From: UBA4466 sp963925035
GTDB lineage: Bacteria; Bacteroidota; Bacteroidia; Flavobacteriales_D; Crocinitomicaceae
Direction: 5' to 3'
Assembly: GCA_963925035.1 (NCBI GenBank)
Contig: CAWUSK010000012.1
Span: 62,001 to 126,000 of the forward strand
DNA length: 64,000 nt
The notes below the pieces were generated by a model that saw nothing but the letters and a program-made list of their open reading frames with translations, did not search any database and was not told the DNA's origin. Below, piece by piece: positions 50,439 to 58,541 of the stretch; positions within the stretch are counted from its first letter, which is position 1; every line of letters begins with the position of its first letter. The translations under genes and the position numbers were made by a program.

Positions 50439-51356
50439 TTAGAAGTGGAAAACCATTCTTAAAGATCCAGCAGCTCCAAACATAGAAGTATTTGCCTCTG
50501 TATCAACTCCAAAAGAAGAAGATTTAGATCCTTCTCTAGTAATAGTTTCAATAGACTCAACACCGGTAGTACCATTAGTTCCTACCATTTCAGTTGAAGT
50601 AGAAGCAGCTCCTTTGCTTGTGAATGCTAATCCCCATCCAAATTCACCACCAACAGATAATCTTGGCAATACGAAGTATTCAGCTCCGATAAAAGCTCTA
50701 AGACCAACTCCGAAAGTTAATCCGCTTTTTGTCTCAGTCACTCTAGAGTTGAAACCGTAATCACCATCAGCAAATACATTTCCATTGAAATCATCATCAG
50801 CATCAACACCAACAGCTGGTGCAGCTGTAGAAAGCGTCAATGCATTACCATACTCGTATTTATCAGAGTTTGATTTTAAGTTAAAACCTAATTCAGCTCC
50901 GTAGTAACCTTGAAGACGTCCAAAACCTCTTCTTTTTTCAAGACCAACTGCTAATCCAACATTCATTGAACTTGCTTTCATTTTGTTTTCTACCATGTCT
51001 GGTAAGTTAGGGAAATCAACAACAGCTAATGAAGCTCTGTCTGTAACCATTCTTTTTTCAGTAGCAGATCCAAATCCTAAACGTAAAGAAGCACGGTAAG
51101 CGACGTCATCTTCTACAAAATACTTTCCAGTAATAGTTTGGTTATTAGTTAAAAAGTTCCATGATGGAGCAGTATTATTTCCTTGACCTCCACCGATTAA
51201 GTTACCGAAGTAGTTTAAGAAAGGTGTAGCATCAATACCTACAGCCCAATCACCAGCAGCTGGTAAATAAGCTTCTCCATTTTTTGATTCTAATTTTTGA
51301 GCGAATAAAGAAGTTGCTCCTAAAACAACCGCTACCGCTAAAATTGACTTTTTCAT
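50439..51356 (-). CDS. Outer membrane beta-barrel protein
   Basis: 305 aa from the ATG at 51354-51356, which begins the signal peptide MKKSILAVAVVLGATSLFAQ; the in-frame extension to 51413 runs through the promoter. The mature protein shows alternating hydrophobic strands (YRASLRLGFGSATEKR, SSMNVGLAVGLEKRRGFG, LTFGVGLRAFIGAEYF, VGGEFGWGLAFTS) and ends GSLRMVFHF with terminal Phe, typical of an outer membrane barrel. A short acidic loop VGVDADDDFNGN may be surface-exposed. The role is unknown. It has a plausible promoter (TTTG, 22 bp, TACAATTG) and a strong terminator, so it is monocistronic and perhaps well expressed. Confidence 0.8.
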   Translation of the reverse strand: MKKSILAVAVVLGATSLFAQKLESKNGEAYLPAAGDWAVGIDATPFLNYFGNLIGGGQGNNTAPSWNFLTNNQTITGKYFVEDDVAYRASLRLGFGSATEKRMVTDRASLAVVDFPNLPDMVENKMKASSMNVGLAVGLEKRRGFGRLQGYYGAELGFNLKSNSDKYEYGNALTLSTAAPAVGVDADDDFNGNVFADGDYGFNSRVTETKSGLTFGVGLRAFIGAEYFVLPRLSVGGEFGWGLAFTSKGAASTSTEMVGTNGTTGVESIETITREGSKSSSFGVDTEANTSMFGAAGSLRMVFHF

Positions 51357-51484
51357 AAAATAAATAATTTTTGATTTATACAATTGTACGAACTTTTTAC
51401 CGAAAGGTTGCAAAAAAGTAATTCACATTTTGATTGTTAATAATGACTAAATCTTGCGAGTGTCAATACTAAAAGGGCTTTACA

Positions 51485-52522
51485 CTACTTTTTCCAAGTA
51501 GATAAGTTTGTGGAAAAGGTAATCATATTATTAAACCCTGCTCGGGAATAAAGGATGAAGCCATAATCAAGGCTAAACTTACGTAGTTTAAGCCCGGCAC
51601 CAAATGATAATCCCGCTATTCCAGGTCGCTCTGATAGCGCTAATTCCTTTCTACGTTGGTAGTCAAAACCTACTCTTAAGTCAAAATGTTTACCAATTAG
51701 CGTCTCCAATTGAAACGTAAAGTGCCTTCCAAGCTTTTCAAACCAGCTAGCTCGTTCTACTGGAACGATATCTCCCGTTAATGGATCTGTTGTTGGTTTT
51801 AAGTTTGGATCGTTGTATGTCAAGTCCCACTTGTTTAAATGGTGGACCAGAACTGAAATACGAAATGGAGCGTGCGGTAATTTATACGAAGTTGCCAGTT
51901 GCACATCGATAGGAAGTGGTTTTCTAGTTTTATTGTTCGTGTATGATTTAAACTGATAACCAATATTTTTTGTTAATACCGTTACTAACAAGCCTTTATC
52001 TTCATTATGAAATGTTCCTGAAAAATTAACAGATGCTCCAACTGAATTGTACGTTTCTAATTGAGAATACAAAAAGTTTAGATTTGCTCCAATAGATAGT
52101 CTAGGGTTTAATTCACGGCCAATAGAACTACCAGCAATCATCTCAAAAGGACTAAACGTTCCTTCTTGTTCGCCATTAACGGTTCTTCTTTCCATTTTAC
52201 CGTAAGCTATATATTGTATATAAGACGACATCACAGCAATATCTTTCACTTTATAACCATATGCGAAGGTTCCGTAATTGACTCCGCCGGAGAGCAAAGA
52301 GGAGCTAAAACTAATGTCTTTATTCATTTTTTCATTGAGTAATGATGCGTTGGCGACTCCCATATTTACATCTTTGTCTTTTACAGAAATGAAATTCCCA
52401 CCTAGACCTGCTGAGCGCGCATTAAAATGCAATCCTAACAGCTGAAACGACGTGTTTCCTCCAGTTTGAGAATAAACTAACGTATTTAGTAAGATAAATG
52501 TGCCTAGAAGTTTTGCTTTCAT
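51485..52522 (-). CDS. porQ: Type IX secretion system protein PorQ
   Basis: 345 aa from the ATG at 52520-52522 (MKAKLLGTFILLNTLVYSQ signal peptide); three more residues are possible upstream. PorQ features: GGNTSFQLLGLHFNARSAGLGG at the mature N-terminus (in part), NASLLNEKM, GTFAYGYKVKDIAVMSSYIQYIAYG, and the closing SLDYGFILYSRAGFNNMITFST strands (in parts). It is an outer membrane barrel that holds the T9SS sortase PorU at the surface. It lies 38 nt after the crt/phosphodiesterase genes and may be on the same transcript. It supports the T9SS assignment of the sorting-domain proteins in the window. Confidence 0.85.
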   Translation of the reverse strand: MKAKLLGTFILLNTLVYSQTGGNTSFQLLGLHFNARSAGLGGNFISVKDKDVNMGVANASLLNEKMNKDISFSSSLLSGGVNYGTFAYGYKVKDIAVMSSYIQYIAYGKMERRTVNGEQEGTFSPFEMIAGSSIGRELNPRLSIGANLNFLYSQLETYNSVGASVNFSGTFHNEDKGLLVTVLTKNIGYQFKSYTNNKTRKPLPIDVQLATSYKLPHAPFRISVLVHHLNKWDLTYNDPNLKPTTDPLTGDIVPVERASWFEKLGRHFTFQLETLIGKHFDLRVGFDYQRRKELALSERPGIAGLSFGAGLKLRKFSLDYGFILYSRAGFNNMITFSTNLSTWKK

Positions 52523-52560
52523 TGATGTCATTAACGCATAAAATAAATAAAAATTTTATA

Positions 52561-53058
52561 TCAAACTCGTTTTCCTATTTCAATCACTTCTAAATCGTGA
52601 ATTTTGTCTTTTGTAATTGAGAACCTCAAAAGGGTTTTAACGGAATGAAACCCTTTAAATCCACATGCTCCAGGATTCATCCATAGCATCTTATAATTGG
52701 GGTCCATTTTGACTAATAATATATGAGAATGCCCGCAAATAAATAGTTTAGGAGCTTTTTCTTCGAGTAATTCTTTCGCTTTGGGATAATATTTACCTGG
52801 TTTTCCAGCAATATGTGTGATTAGCACTTCAACATCTTCGCACTTAAATCTGACAGATTCCTTTAACTCACTTCTGATTTCCTCACCGTCAATATTTCCG
52901 TAAACACCACGAAATGGTTTAAACTTTTTTAAATCGTCTACCACACCAATGGTTCCAATATCACCAGCGTGCCAAATTTCATCTACGTTTTTAAAATATT
53001 CGTAAATCTTTGGGTCGACATAGCCATGTGTGTCGGACATTAAGCCAATTCTCATCAT
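52561..53058 (-). CDS. YfcE/MJ0936-type metallophosphoesterase
   Basis: 165 aa single-domain phosphodiesterase with both metal sites visible: GLMSDTHGY, HAGDIG, GNIDGE, THIAG and CGHSHI. It is coupled to the lycopene cyclase gene by ATGA (53055-53058), placing it in the carotenoid operon, although no role in carotenoid synthesis is known for the family. Activity on cyclic nucleotides or phosphodiesters is typical; the natural substrate is unknown. Confidence 0.9.
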   Translation of the reverse strand: MMRIGLMSDTHGYVDPKIYEYFKNVDEIWHAGDIGTIGVVDDLKKFKPFRGVYGNIDGEEIRSELKESVRFKCEDVEVLITHIAGKPGKYYPKAKELLEEKAPKLFICGHSHILLVKMDPNYKMLWMNPGACGFKGFHSVKTLLRFSITKDKIHDLEVIEIGKRV

Positions 53059-53735
53059 TTAGCAAGTAGTTTTTTGATGAATTCAAACGCCAAAATATTT
53101 GAAACGATCAAAGCAAAATTATACAGAACGTCTTCCATTGGAATCGTGAATATACGGTAATCTACTTTTTGAGCATCGTTGTACCAAACAACTGGAAATT
53201 CAGTAAATTCACCGGTTAGAAATCCATTCACTATGAAAAAAGGCATTAAAATGAAGCAAAATGCAATGGAAATAAATCGATATTGAGGGTTTCTCATCAT
53301 CCAAAAGAGAACAATGCTTGAAGCGACAATGGATAAGAGTGTATAATAGCCTATATCGTCTAGAAATACCATATTCAATGCGTAAAGCGGAATGAAAAAC
53401 GTAAAAACTCGATTTAATATAATGAATTGATAAGACCTAAAAAAGTACTTACAGCATTCATAAATAAAGGTACATGCAAAAGGAACAATAATAAAGAAAA
53501 GAATTTCTTCAATGGGTAAATGAAAGATGTAAATTCCAGTAATGAATTCCGGATTGAAGCCCCAAAAACCATATTGAGTAAAAATAATATCCCATATAAT
53601 AAAAGGAATGGCAATTATTAGAGCAGCCAATAAGGAACTTTTCCACGATTTAGCGTATTGAATATTATTATCGAAACTCAATAATAATGGACAAGCTAAT
53701 GTTGCTATATCAAGTATGAGATAGAGCGATTTCAT
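53055..53735 (-). CDS. crtYcd: Lycopene cyclase, CrtYcd-type (fused)
   Basis: 226-aa polytopic membrane protein with six to seven helices. Two related halves correspond to CrtYc and CrtYd: the first has LPIEEILFFIIVPFACTFIYE (in part PIEEILFF), the second IPMEDVLYNFALI. These PxE(E/D)xLF and PMEDxLYN motifs define heterodimeric-type lycopene cyclases, here in one chain. It converts lycopene to beta-carotene. The start overlaps the crtZ stop by ATGA (53732-53735) and its end overlaps the phosphoesterase start. Confidence 0.88.
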   Translation of the reverse strand: MKSLYLILDIATLACPLLLSFDNNIQYAKSWKSSLLAALIIAIPFIIWDIIFTQYGFWGFNPEFITGIYIFHLPIEEILFFIIVPFACTFIYECCKYFFRSYQFIILNRVFTFFIPLYALNMVFLDDIGYYTLLSIVASSIVLFWMMRNPQYRFISIAFCFILMPFFIVNGFLTGEFTEFPVVWYNDAQKVDYRIFTIPMEDVLYNFALIVSNILAFEFIKKLLAK

Positions 53736-54169
53736 TTCTTCCAGAATTTTTTAGGGAATAGAAGTAAGCCAAAGCTTACGCCATCTTCTTTTTCTACTTT
53801 TTCGTGATGTCCACGATGCGCGGCTTTCAATGAATCAAGGTATTTTCCGTTTAAGTTGTCCAGCCAATTGTATCTACGGTGGACAATTACTTCATGAAAA
53901 AGAAAGTAGATTAATCCGTAAAAGGTAAATCCAAAACCAAGACCGATAGATAGTGGAGCCCAGTAAATGAATCCTAACATGATACAAAGCCAAGAAGGAA
54001 TTGCGAAGACTAAAAAGAAGAGATCGTTGCGCTGAAATTTATGGCCTGTTGGTTGGTGATGATCGCGGTGAATCCCCCATAAAACGCCATGCATAAGATA
54101 CTTGTGTGCCAACCAAGCAACAAATTCCATTGCGATAAAACCGCTTATAAAACCTATGAAAAATAACAT
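53732..54169 (-). CDS. crtZ: Beta-carotene hydroxylase
   Basis: 145-aa membrane di-iron hydroxylase that turns beta-carotene into zeaxanthin. All histidine clusters are present: HKYLMHG, HRDHHQPTGH, HEVIVHRRYNW and AAHRGHHEK. Hydrophobic helices alternate with them (FFIGFISGFIAMEFVAWLAH, WLCIMLGFIYWAPLSIG). It lies 18 nt after crtB and overlaps the cyclase gene, so it is expressed with the whole pathway. Confidence 0.92.
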   Translation of the reverse strand: MLFFIGFISGFIAMEFVAWLAHKYLMHGVLWGIHRDHHQPTGHKFQRNDLFFLVFAIPSWLCIMLGFIYWAPLSIGLGFGFTFYGLIYFLFHEVIVHRRYNWLDNLNGKYLDSLKAAHRGHHEKVEKEDGVSFGLLLFPKKFWKK

Positions 54170-54187
54170 CTCACCGAAGTTAAGAAT

Positions 54188-55024
54188 TTAAAGTCGATTG
54201 ATAGAGTGGCGAATCAATGATTTTGCATATAACAAGGTTTTAAGACTCGCTGGAATAGAAAAACGCTCATTCATTAAATCAGTTAATGTTTGCTTTTCGA
54301 TGTGTTTCAAGAGAGAAGAGTAATACCTGTAACTCATGTAAACGCCAAAACGAGAAGATTTTGGAAGCATTGTAATTCCTTTGTAAGCTTCAATAAAGTC
54401 CTTTTTAATTTCTGCTTCGATGGCCAATTTATTCTCCAATGTCATATTATTGGTATCAACATTTGGGAAATATAGGCGACCTAATATTTGAGAATCGTCT
54501 TTAATATCTCGCAGGAAATTTATTTTTTGAAACGCAGCTCCTAAACGCATTGCGTAAGGTTTTAACTTTTCATATTCCTCTGAATCACCATAAACGAATA
54601 TCTTTAAACACATTAGTCCAACTGCTTCTGCAGAACCGAAAATGTACTCGTCATACTTTTCTTGAGTATAGTTTACTGGATTAAGATCCATTTCCATACT
54701 ATTGAAAAATTGATTAATTAATTCAAAATCAATGTTGTATTTGTTTACAGTGGACTGAAATGAATTTAATATTGGATTCAATGAAATTCCTCTTTCTATA
54801 GCAAGAAATGTAGCTTCTTTGAATTCTAGTAAAAGTGTCTCCTTATCGAAATCATGAAATGAATCTACAATCTCATCTGCAAAACGAACCATGCCATAAA
54901 TCGCATGTACATCATTTCTGATTTTTTTATCTAACTTACTGACACCCGAGTAGAAAGACGTACTGTACGTCATCGTAACGTGCTTGGAAGCGTGGTAACA
55001 ATATGTATCAAAAAGAGACTTCAA
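54188..55024 (-). CDS. crtB: Phytoene synthase
   Basis: 278 aa, TTG start at 55022-55024 overlapping the crtI stop (TTGA). The longer ORF to 55111 lies inside crtI and its extra residues do not look like phytoene synthase, whereas MKSLFDTYCYHASKHVTMTYSTSF (in part) does. It condenses two geranylgeranyl-PP. The two Asp-rich metal motifs are DEIVDSFHD and NFLRDIKDDSQ, and the family's LGAAFQ precedes the second. GGPP synthase (crtE) is not in the window, so substrate is supplied from elsewhere. Confidence 0.92.
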   Translation of the reverse strand: MKSLFDTYCYHASKHVTMTYSTSFYSGVSKLDKKIRNDVHAIYGMVRFADEIVDSFHDFDKETLLLEFKEATFLAIERGISLNPILNSFQSTVNKYNIDFELINQFFNSMEMDLNPVNYTQEKYDEYIFGSAEAVGLMCLKIFVYGDSEEYEKLKPYAMRLGAAFQKINFLRDIKDDSQILGRLYFPNVDTNNMTLENKLAIEAEIKKDFIEAYKGITMLPKSSRFGVYMSYRYYSSLLKHIEKQTLTDLMNERFSIPASLKTLLYAKSLIRHSINRL

Positions 55025-56484
55025 TCTTCTGTAATTAGTTGTTTTGCTGCTATTTTTCCTGATATTAACGCTGGTGGCATACCAGGCCCAGGAACCGTTA
55101 GCTGCCCACAAAAGTATAGATTTTTTAGCTTCGATGTTAGCTTTGGCTTTAAATGTGCAGTTTGTTTTAGTGTGTTTGCCAATCCATAGGCATTTCCTTT
55201 ATAGGCGTTGTACTCTGATTTAAAGTCGTTTACGCTAAAAGATTGCTTGTAATTGATGATTGATTTTATTTCTCTACCCAATTGTTTTTCCATTCGAGAA
55301 ATAATTAAATTGAAGTAGTTATCTTGATTTTCTCGCGAATCTTCCAAGTCAGGTGCGATAGGAATTAAAATCATCAAATTCTCATGACCTTCGGGTGAAA
55401 TAGCATCATCCGTTTTGGAAGCGGCGCAGACGTAGAATAATGGTTTACTTGGCCATTGTGGAGTTTCGTAAATTTCCTTTCCGTGTTGTTCTAAACTTTC
55501 ATCGAAGAATAAATTGTGATGCTCTAATCCACTGACTTTTTCAGATAAACCAATGTAAAACAATAACGAGCTAGGTGCCATTTTTCGCTTGTCCCAATAG
55601 TTTTCGTCGTAGCGTCTGAATTCTTTGGGTAACAACTTCTGTTCTACGTGGTTGTAATCTGCCCCAGCGACGATAGCGTCGAAGTTGATTATTTCATTTT
55701 TTATTTTTAGTCCTTTGACTTGCTTGTTCTCAACGATAATTTCTGAAACTGGCGATTCATAATGGTAACGAACGCCGTGTTTTTTTCCAATTTTTTCCAA
55801 TGCATTCGCAATTGCGTTCATTCCGCCTTCTGGATACCAAGTTCCCAATTCTAAATCTGCATAGTTCATTAAAGTATACAGCGCTGGAATTTTTGAAGCG
55901 CGTTCTCCTAAAAATAATACGGGAAAGTTCAATATGTTTTGTGCTTTTTCAGATTCAAAACGATTGGAAACGTCCTTTTCTACCGATTTAAACATGTCCA
56001 GTTTTAGCGCTCCTTTTGCGATTTCAAATTTTAGAAGTTCTCCGATTTTCAACCCTGGAATTTCAATAAACGATCGCATCGAAGTGTTGTACTTCATTTT
56101 AGCATGCTCTAGAAAGCGATTTAATTTCTTTCCACCGTCTTTTTCAAATCCATCAAATAAATTGAGTAATTCACCACGTCCAGCTGGAATTGAAGTCGAT
56201 TCGTTGTTCTTCCAAAAAACTTTATACGCAGGATCTAATCGCTTTAAAGCAAAATAGTCACTTCGATTTTCATCTAATTCAGAAAACAAACGATCAATAA
56301 CATCGGGCATCCAATACCATGAAGGTCCCATGTCAAAAGTGTACCCTTGGTCTTTGTAGACTTGCGAACGACCGCCAGCCATTTTATTTTTATCGTACAC
56401 ATCAACACTATAACCTTTTTTCGCAAGGTAACAGGCAGCATAAAGACTTGAAAGTCCCGCTCCGATGATTCCGATTTTCTTCAT
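55021..56484 (-). CDS. crtI: Phytoene desaturase
   Basis: FAD-dependent desaturase forming lycopene from phytoene; 487 aa. The N-terminal dinucleotide fold is IGIIGAGLSSLYAACYLAKKGY (in part) with the acidic end VYDKNKMAGGRS, and TFDMGPSWYWMPD matches the CrtI group. The C-terminal CrtI signature is FCGQLTVPGPGMPPALISGK (20 residues), where carotenoid desaturases usually have HPGAG/VPGPG. It is the first gene of crtI-crtB-crtZ-crtYcd-phosphodiesterase. A TAACTTTG box ends 4 nt before the ATG, so the operon mRNA is probably leaderless. Confidence 0.93.
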   Translation of the reverse strand: MKKIGIIGAGLSSLYAACYLAKKGYSVDVYDKNKMAGGRSQVYKDQGYTFDMGPSWYWMPDVIDRLFSELDENRSDYFALKRLDPAYKVFWKNNESTSIPAGRGELLNLFDGFEKDGGKKLNRFLEHAKMKYNTSMRSFIEIPGLKIGELLKFEIAKGALKLDMFKSVEKDVSNRFESEKAQNILNFPVLFLGERASKIPALYTLMNYADLELGTWYPEGGMNAIANALEKIGKKHGVRYHYESPVSEIIVENKQVKGLKIKNEIINFDAIVAGADYNHVEQKLLPKEFRRYDENYWDKRKMAPSSLLFYIGLSEKVSGLEHHNLFFDESLEQHGKEIYETPQWPSKPLFYVCAASKTDDAISPEGHENLMILIPIAPDLEDSRENQDNYFNLIISRMEKQLGREIKSIINYKQSFSVNDFKSEYNAYKGNAYGLANTLKQTAHLKPKLTSKLKNLYFCGQLTVPGPGMPPALISGKIAAKQLITED

Positions 56485-56488
56485 GCGT

Positions 56489-56496
56489 CAAAGTTA
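56489..56496 (-). promoter_or_regulatory. Promoter -7 box of the carotenoid operon
   Basis: TAACTTTG on the minus strand, exact TAnnTTTG, separated from the crtI ATG (56484) by only GCGT or ACGC depending on strand. No CarH/LitR-type operator or light-sensing regulator gene was seen nearby. Confidence 0.5.
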
Positions 56497-56583
56497 AGGA
56501 GAATATCTTTAATTGTGAAGAAGTCTAAGAAGATTAGATGATTTTTCGAGTAATCGAGTATCTTAGCATTGTATTCAAATCGC

Positions 56584-57624
56584 ATGAAGAAAAATAAGGT
56601 CGAAGATTGGATTAAAAAGAAGCGTGACTTTCGCGAGAGTTTAAGTCCTGCAGAGCTATTTGATGGAATTTCTGAATCTAACATCACCTCATTGAGTGCT
56701 GCAATAACATTGATTGAAAGTCAAAATTCAAAACACAGAAAAGCGGCGAATGAATTACTTCAATTGTGCTTACCAAAAAGCGGGAATTCAATTCGTATTG
56801 GAATTACGGGGGTTCCAGGAGTAGGAAAGAGTACGTTCATTGAATCTTTTGGAAAGGTTTTAGTGGCTCATGGAAAAAAAGTTGCGGTTTTGGCAGTTGA
56901 CCCTTCCAGCTCCGTTTCACACGGTAGTATTTTAGGGGATAAAACACGCATGAACGAGTTATCTGTGATGGATGAAGTATTTATTCGTCCTTCACCGGCT
57001 GGAGACACACTTGGAGGTGTAGCACAGAAAACGCGCGAAAGTATAATTTTGTGCGAAGTAGCAGGATTTGATTTTATTTTGATAGAAACAGTTGGAGTTG
57101 GACAATCGGAAACGGTTGTGAAGTCTATGGTCGATTTCTTCTTGTTGTTAATGCTTTCTGGTGCTGGAGATGAATTGCAAGGAATAAAGAAAGGAATCAT
57201 GGAAATGGCAGATGCGCTGGTAATTACTAAAACGGACGGAGACAATGTTCGAAAAGCAAATCAAGCAGCACAGGAATACAGAAATGCATTGCATTTATTC
57301 CCGCCAAATGCCAATAATTGGATTCCGCAGGTTTTTACGTGCAGTGCATACGACAACAATAATATTGACAAAGTGTATCGTGTTGTCAAAGAATTTGAAA
57401 CGAAAGTAAAAGAAAACGGACACTTTGAATTGACACGAAAAACACAGGATAAAAAGTGGTTGAAAGAAACCTTAAAAGAATTAATCCTCAACGATTTCTT
57501 TGCGTCCAGCGAACATATAGAAGCGTTAAATGAAATAGAAAACGAAGTAGTAGAGGGGAAGTTGACTTCTTTTCAAGCTGCAGAAAAATTATTTAAGCAA
57601 TACAAAGATGGCGGAGGAATTTAA
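56584..57624 (+). CDS. meaB: Methylmalonyl-CoA mutase-associated GTPase MeaB
   Basis: G3E-family chaperone that guards B12-dependent methylmalonyl-CoA mutase; 346 aa from the ATG at 56584 (MKKNKVEDWIKKK); the in-frame TTG at 56569 is five codons earlier and next to a TATCTTAG box. Walker A is GITGVPGVGKSTFIE. AVLAVDPSSSVSHGSILGDKTRM (in part) and ETVGVGQSE follow, with the base motif TKTDGDN. The mutase genes are not in the window. The last 17 nt overlap the S4 protein gene. Confidence 0.93.
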   Translation: MKKNKVEDWIKKKRDFRESLSPAELFDGISESNITSLSAAITLIESQNSKHRKAANELLQLCLPKSGNSIRIGITGVPGVGKSTFIESFGKVLVAHGKKVAVLAVDPSSSVSHGSILGDKTRMNELSVMDEVFIRPSPAGDTLGGVAQKTRESIILCEVAGFDFILIETVGVGQSETVVKSMVDFFLLLMLSGAGDELQGIKKGIMEMADALVITKTDGDNVRKANQAAQEYRNALHLFPPNANNWIPQVFTCSAYDNNNIDKVYRVVKEFETKVKENGHFELTRKTQDKKWLKETLKELILNDFFASSEHIEALNEIENEVVEGKLTSFQAAEKLFKQYKDGGGI

Positions 57625-57817
57625 GATTGAAGGAGATTACATTGAGTTAATTCAATTGCTAAAGGCAACAGGAATTGCACAAACAGGCGGTCACGCAAAA
57701 ATGATTGTGGACGATGAAGTCGTTTTTAGAAACGGTGAATTGGAAACACGTAAACGCGCGAAATTAATTCCAGGCGATGTCATTGTGATTGAAGATATTA
57801 CGGTGAATTTGGTGTAG
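57608..57817 (+). CDS. S4-domain RNA-binding protein (YbcJ/YaaA-like)
   Basis: 69 aa, a single S4 fold: FIELxQLLK-type start (YIELIQLLKATGIAQTGGHA), then VDDEVVFRNGELETRKRAKL and the closing GDVIVI. Small S4 proteins bind structured RNA such as rRNA or tRNA. The ATG lies 17 nt inside meaB, so translation is coupled. It is followed by a convergent gene. Confidence 0.88.
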   Translation: MAEEFKIEGDYIELIQLLKATGIAQTGGHAKMIVDDEVVFRNGELETRKRAKLIPGDVIVIEDITVNLV

Positions 57818-57832
57818 AAGATATTCAACAAA

Positions 57833-58354
57833 TCAAAACAACCCTTGTACTTCTTTCTTCAAAATATCAACTGTAATCTCAGTTGGCAATGTTCCAACTT
57901 CAGCTGCAATCTCAAATATTTTGCCAGCTAAATCTAGCGCCATAGAAGTTGCTTCCATTTGTCGACCTGCAAGATTGATGATTTTGATCGTTTCTTCTTT
58001 TGATTTCTTTACCATGTTCCAAGCATCCAAAGAAATGAACATTTGCTGTGCAATATTGTGCTCGTATTCTTCACGGATAGATTCAAGTAACTTCACTTGA
58101 AACCCTGCAGCAGGCAATCCTGGGTTATTTAAGCGCATGATCAAACTGTTTGGGTGAATACGCTCCATCAGCAATATAGCACGTTGGTAGGCATCCACGC
58201 GGTTCGGCAAGAAAAATGTTTGGCGCTCTCTCTTTAATTCAATTTGCATGGAACGAACTTCATTTTGCGAAGCATTGCGCATAAAGTAAATAGCAGTTAA
58301 CATCACAGCTCCTGCTGGAATGATGATTAAGGCAAGTTGAAGAACGATATCCAT
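57833..58354 (-). CDS. Conserved hypothetical protein with N-terminal membrane anchor
   Basis: 173 aa. A membrane helix (IVLQLALIIIPAGAVMLTAIYFM, in part) is followed by a charged helical domain (RSMQIELKRERQTFFLPNRVDAYQRA, in part; then LLMERIHPNSLIMRLNNPG). The C-terminal half is helical (QQMFISLDAWNMVKKSKEE, LAGRQMEATSMALDLAGKI). I believe this is a widespread Bacteroidota family of unknown function. Its 3' end faces the S4 gene. Confidence 0.7.
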   Translation of the reverse strand: MDIVLQLALIIIPAGAVMLTAIYFMRNASQNEVRSMQIELKRERQTFFLPNRVDAYQRAILLMERIHPNSLIMRLNNPGLPAAGFQVKLLESIREEYEHNIAQQMFISLDAWNMVKKSKEETIKIINLAGRQMEATSMALDLAGKIFEIAAEVGTLPTEITVDILKKEVQGLF

Positions 58355-58514
58355 GGTTTCATTTTTTTAGTGTTACAAATATATAATTCTATTTTTCATG
58401 AAAGTAACAAAGTAGACACTAAGATATTAAGAAGAAAGACCTGAAGACTAGTTTAATTTTAGCGAATAAGTCTTAATGTCTTGTATCTTGAAGTCTTGGC
58501 TCTATTTAATTTCC

Positions 58515-58522
58515 TAACTTTG
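58515..58522 (+). promoter_or_regulatory. Promoter -7 box before the second DEAD-box helicase
   Basis: TAACTTTG, exact TAnnTTTG, 19 nt before the GTG at 58542. TTG triplets at 58488 and 58496 are 24 and 16 bp upstream. The preceding 100 bp contain repeated AAGTCTT/AGTCTTAATGTCTT motifs of no clear role. Confidence 0.45.
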
Positions 58523-58541
58523 TCACTTAAACAAAAGCCTT

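Noticed and set aside
55025..55111. Longer N-terminus for crtB
   Set aside because: The extra residues lie within the crtI reading region and do not resemble phytoene synthase; the TTG overlapping the crtI stop fits.
58380..58500. Imperfect inverted AAGTCTT/AAGACTT motifs, possible mobile element end or structured RNA
   Set aside because: Symmetry is poor, there is no target duplication or transposase, and no stable hairpin could be drawn by hand.
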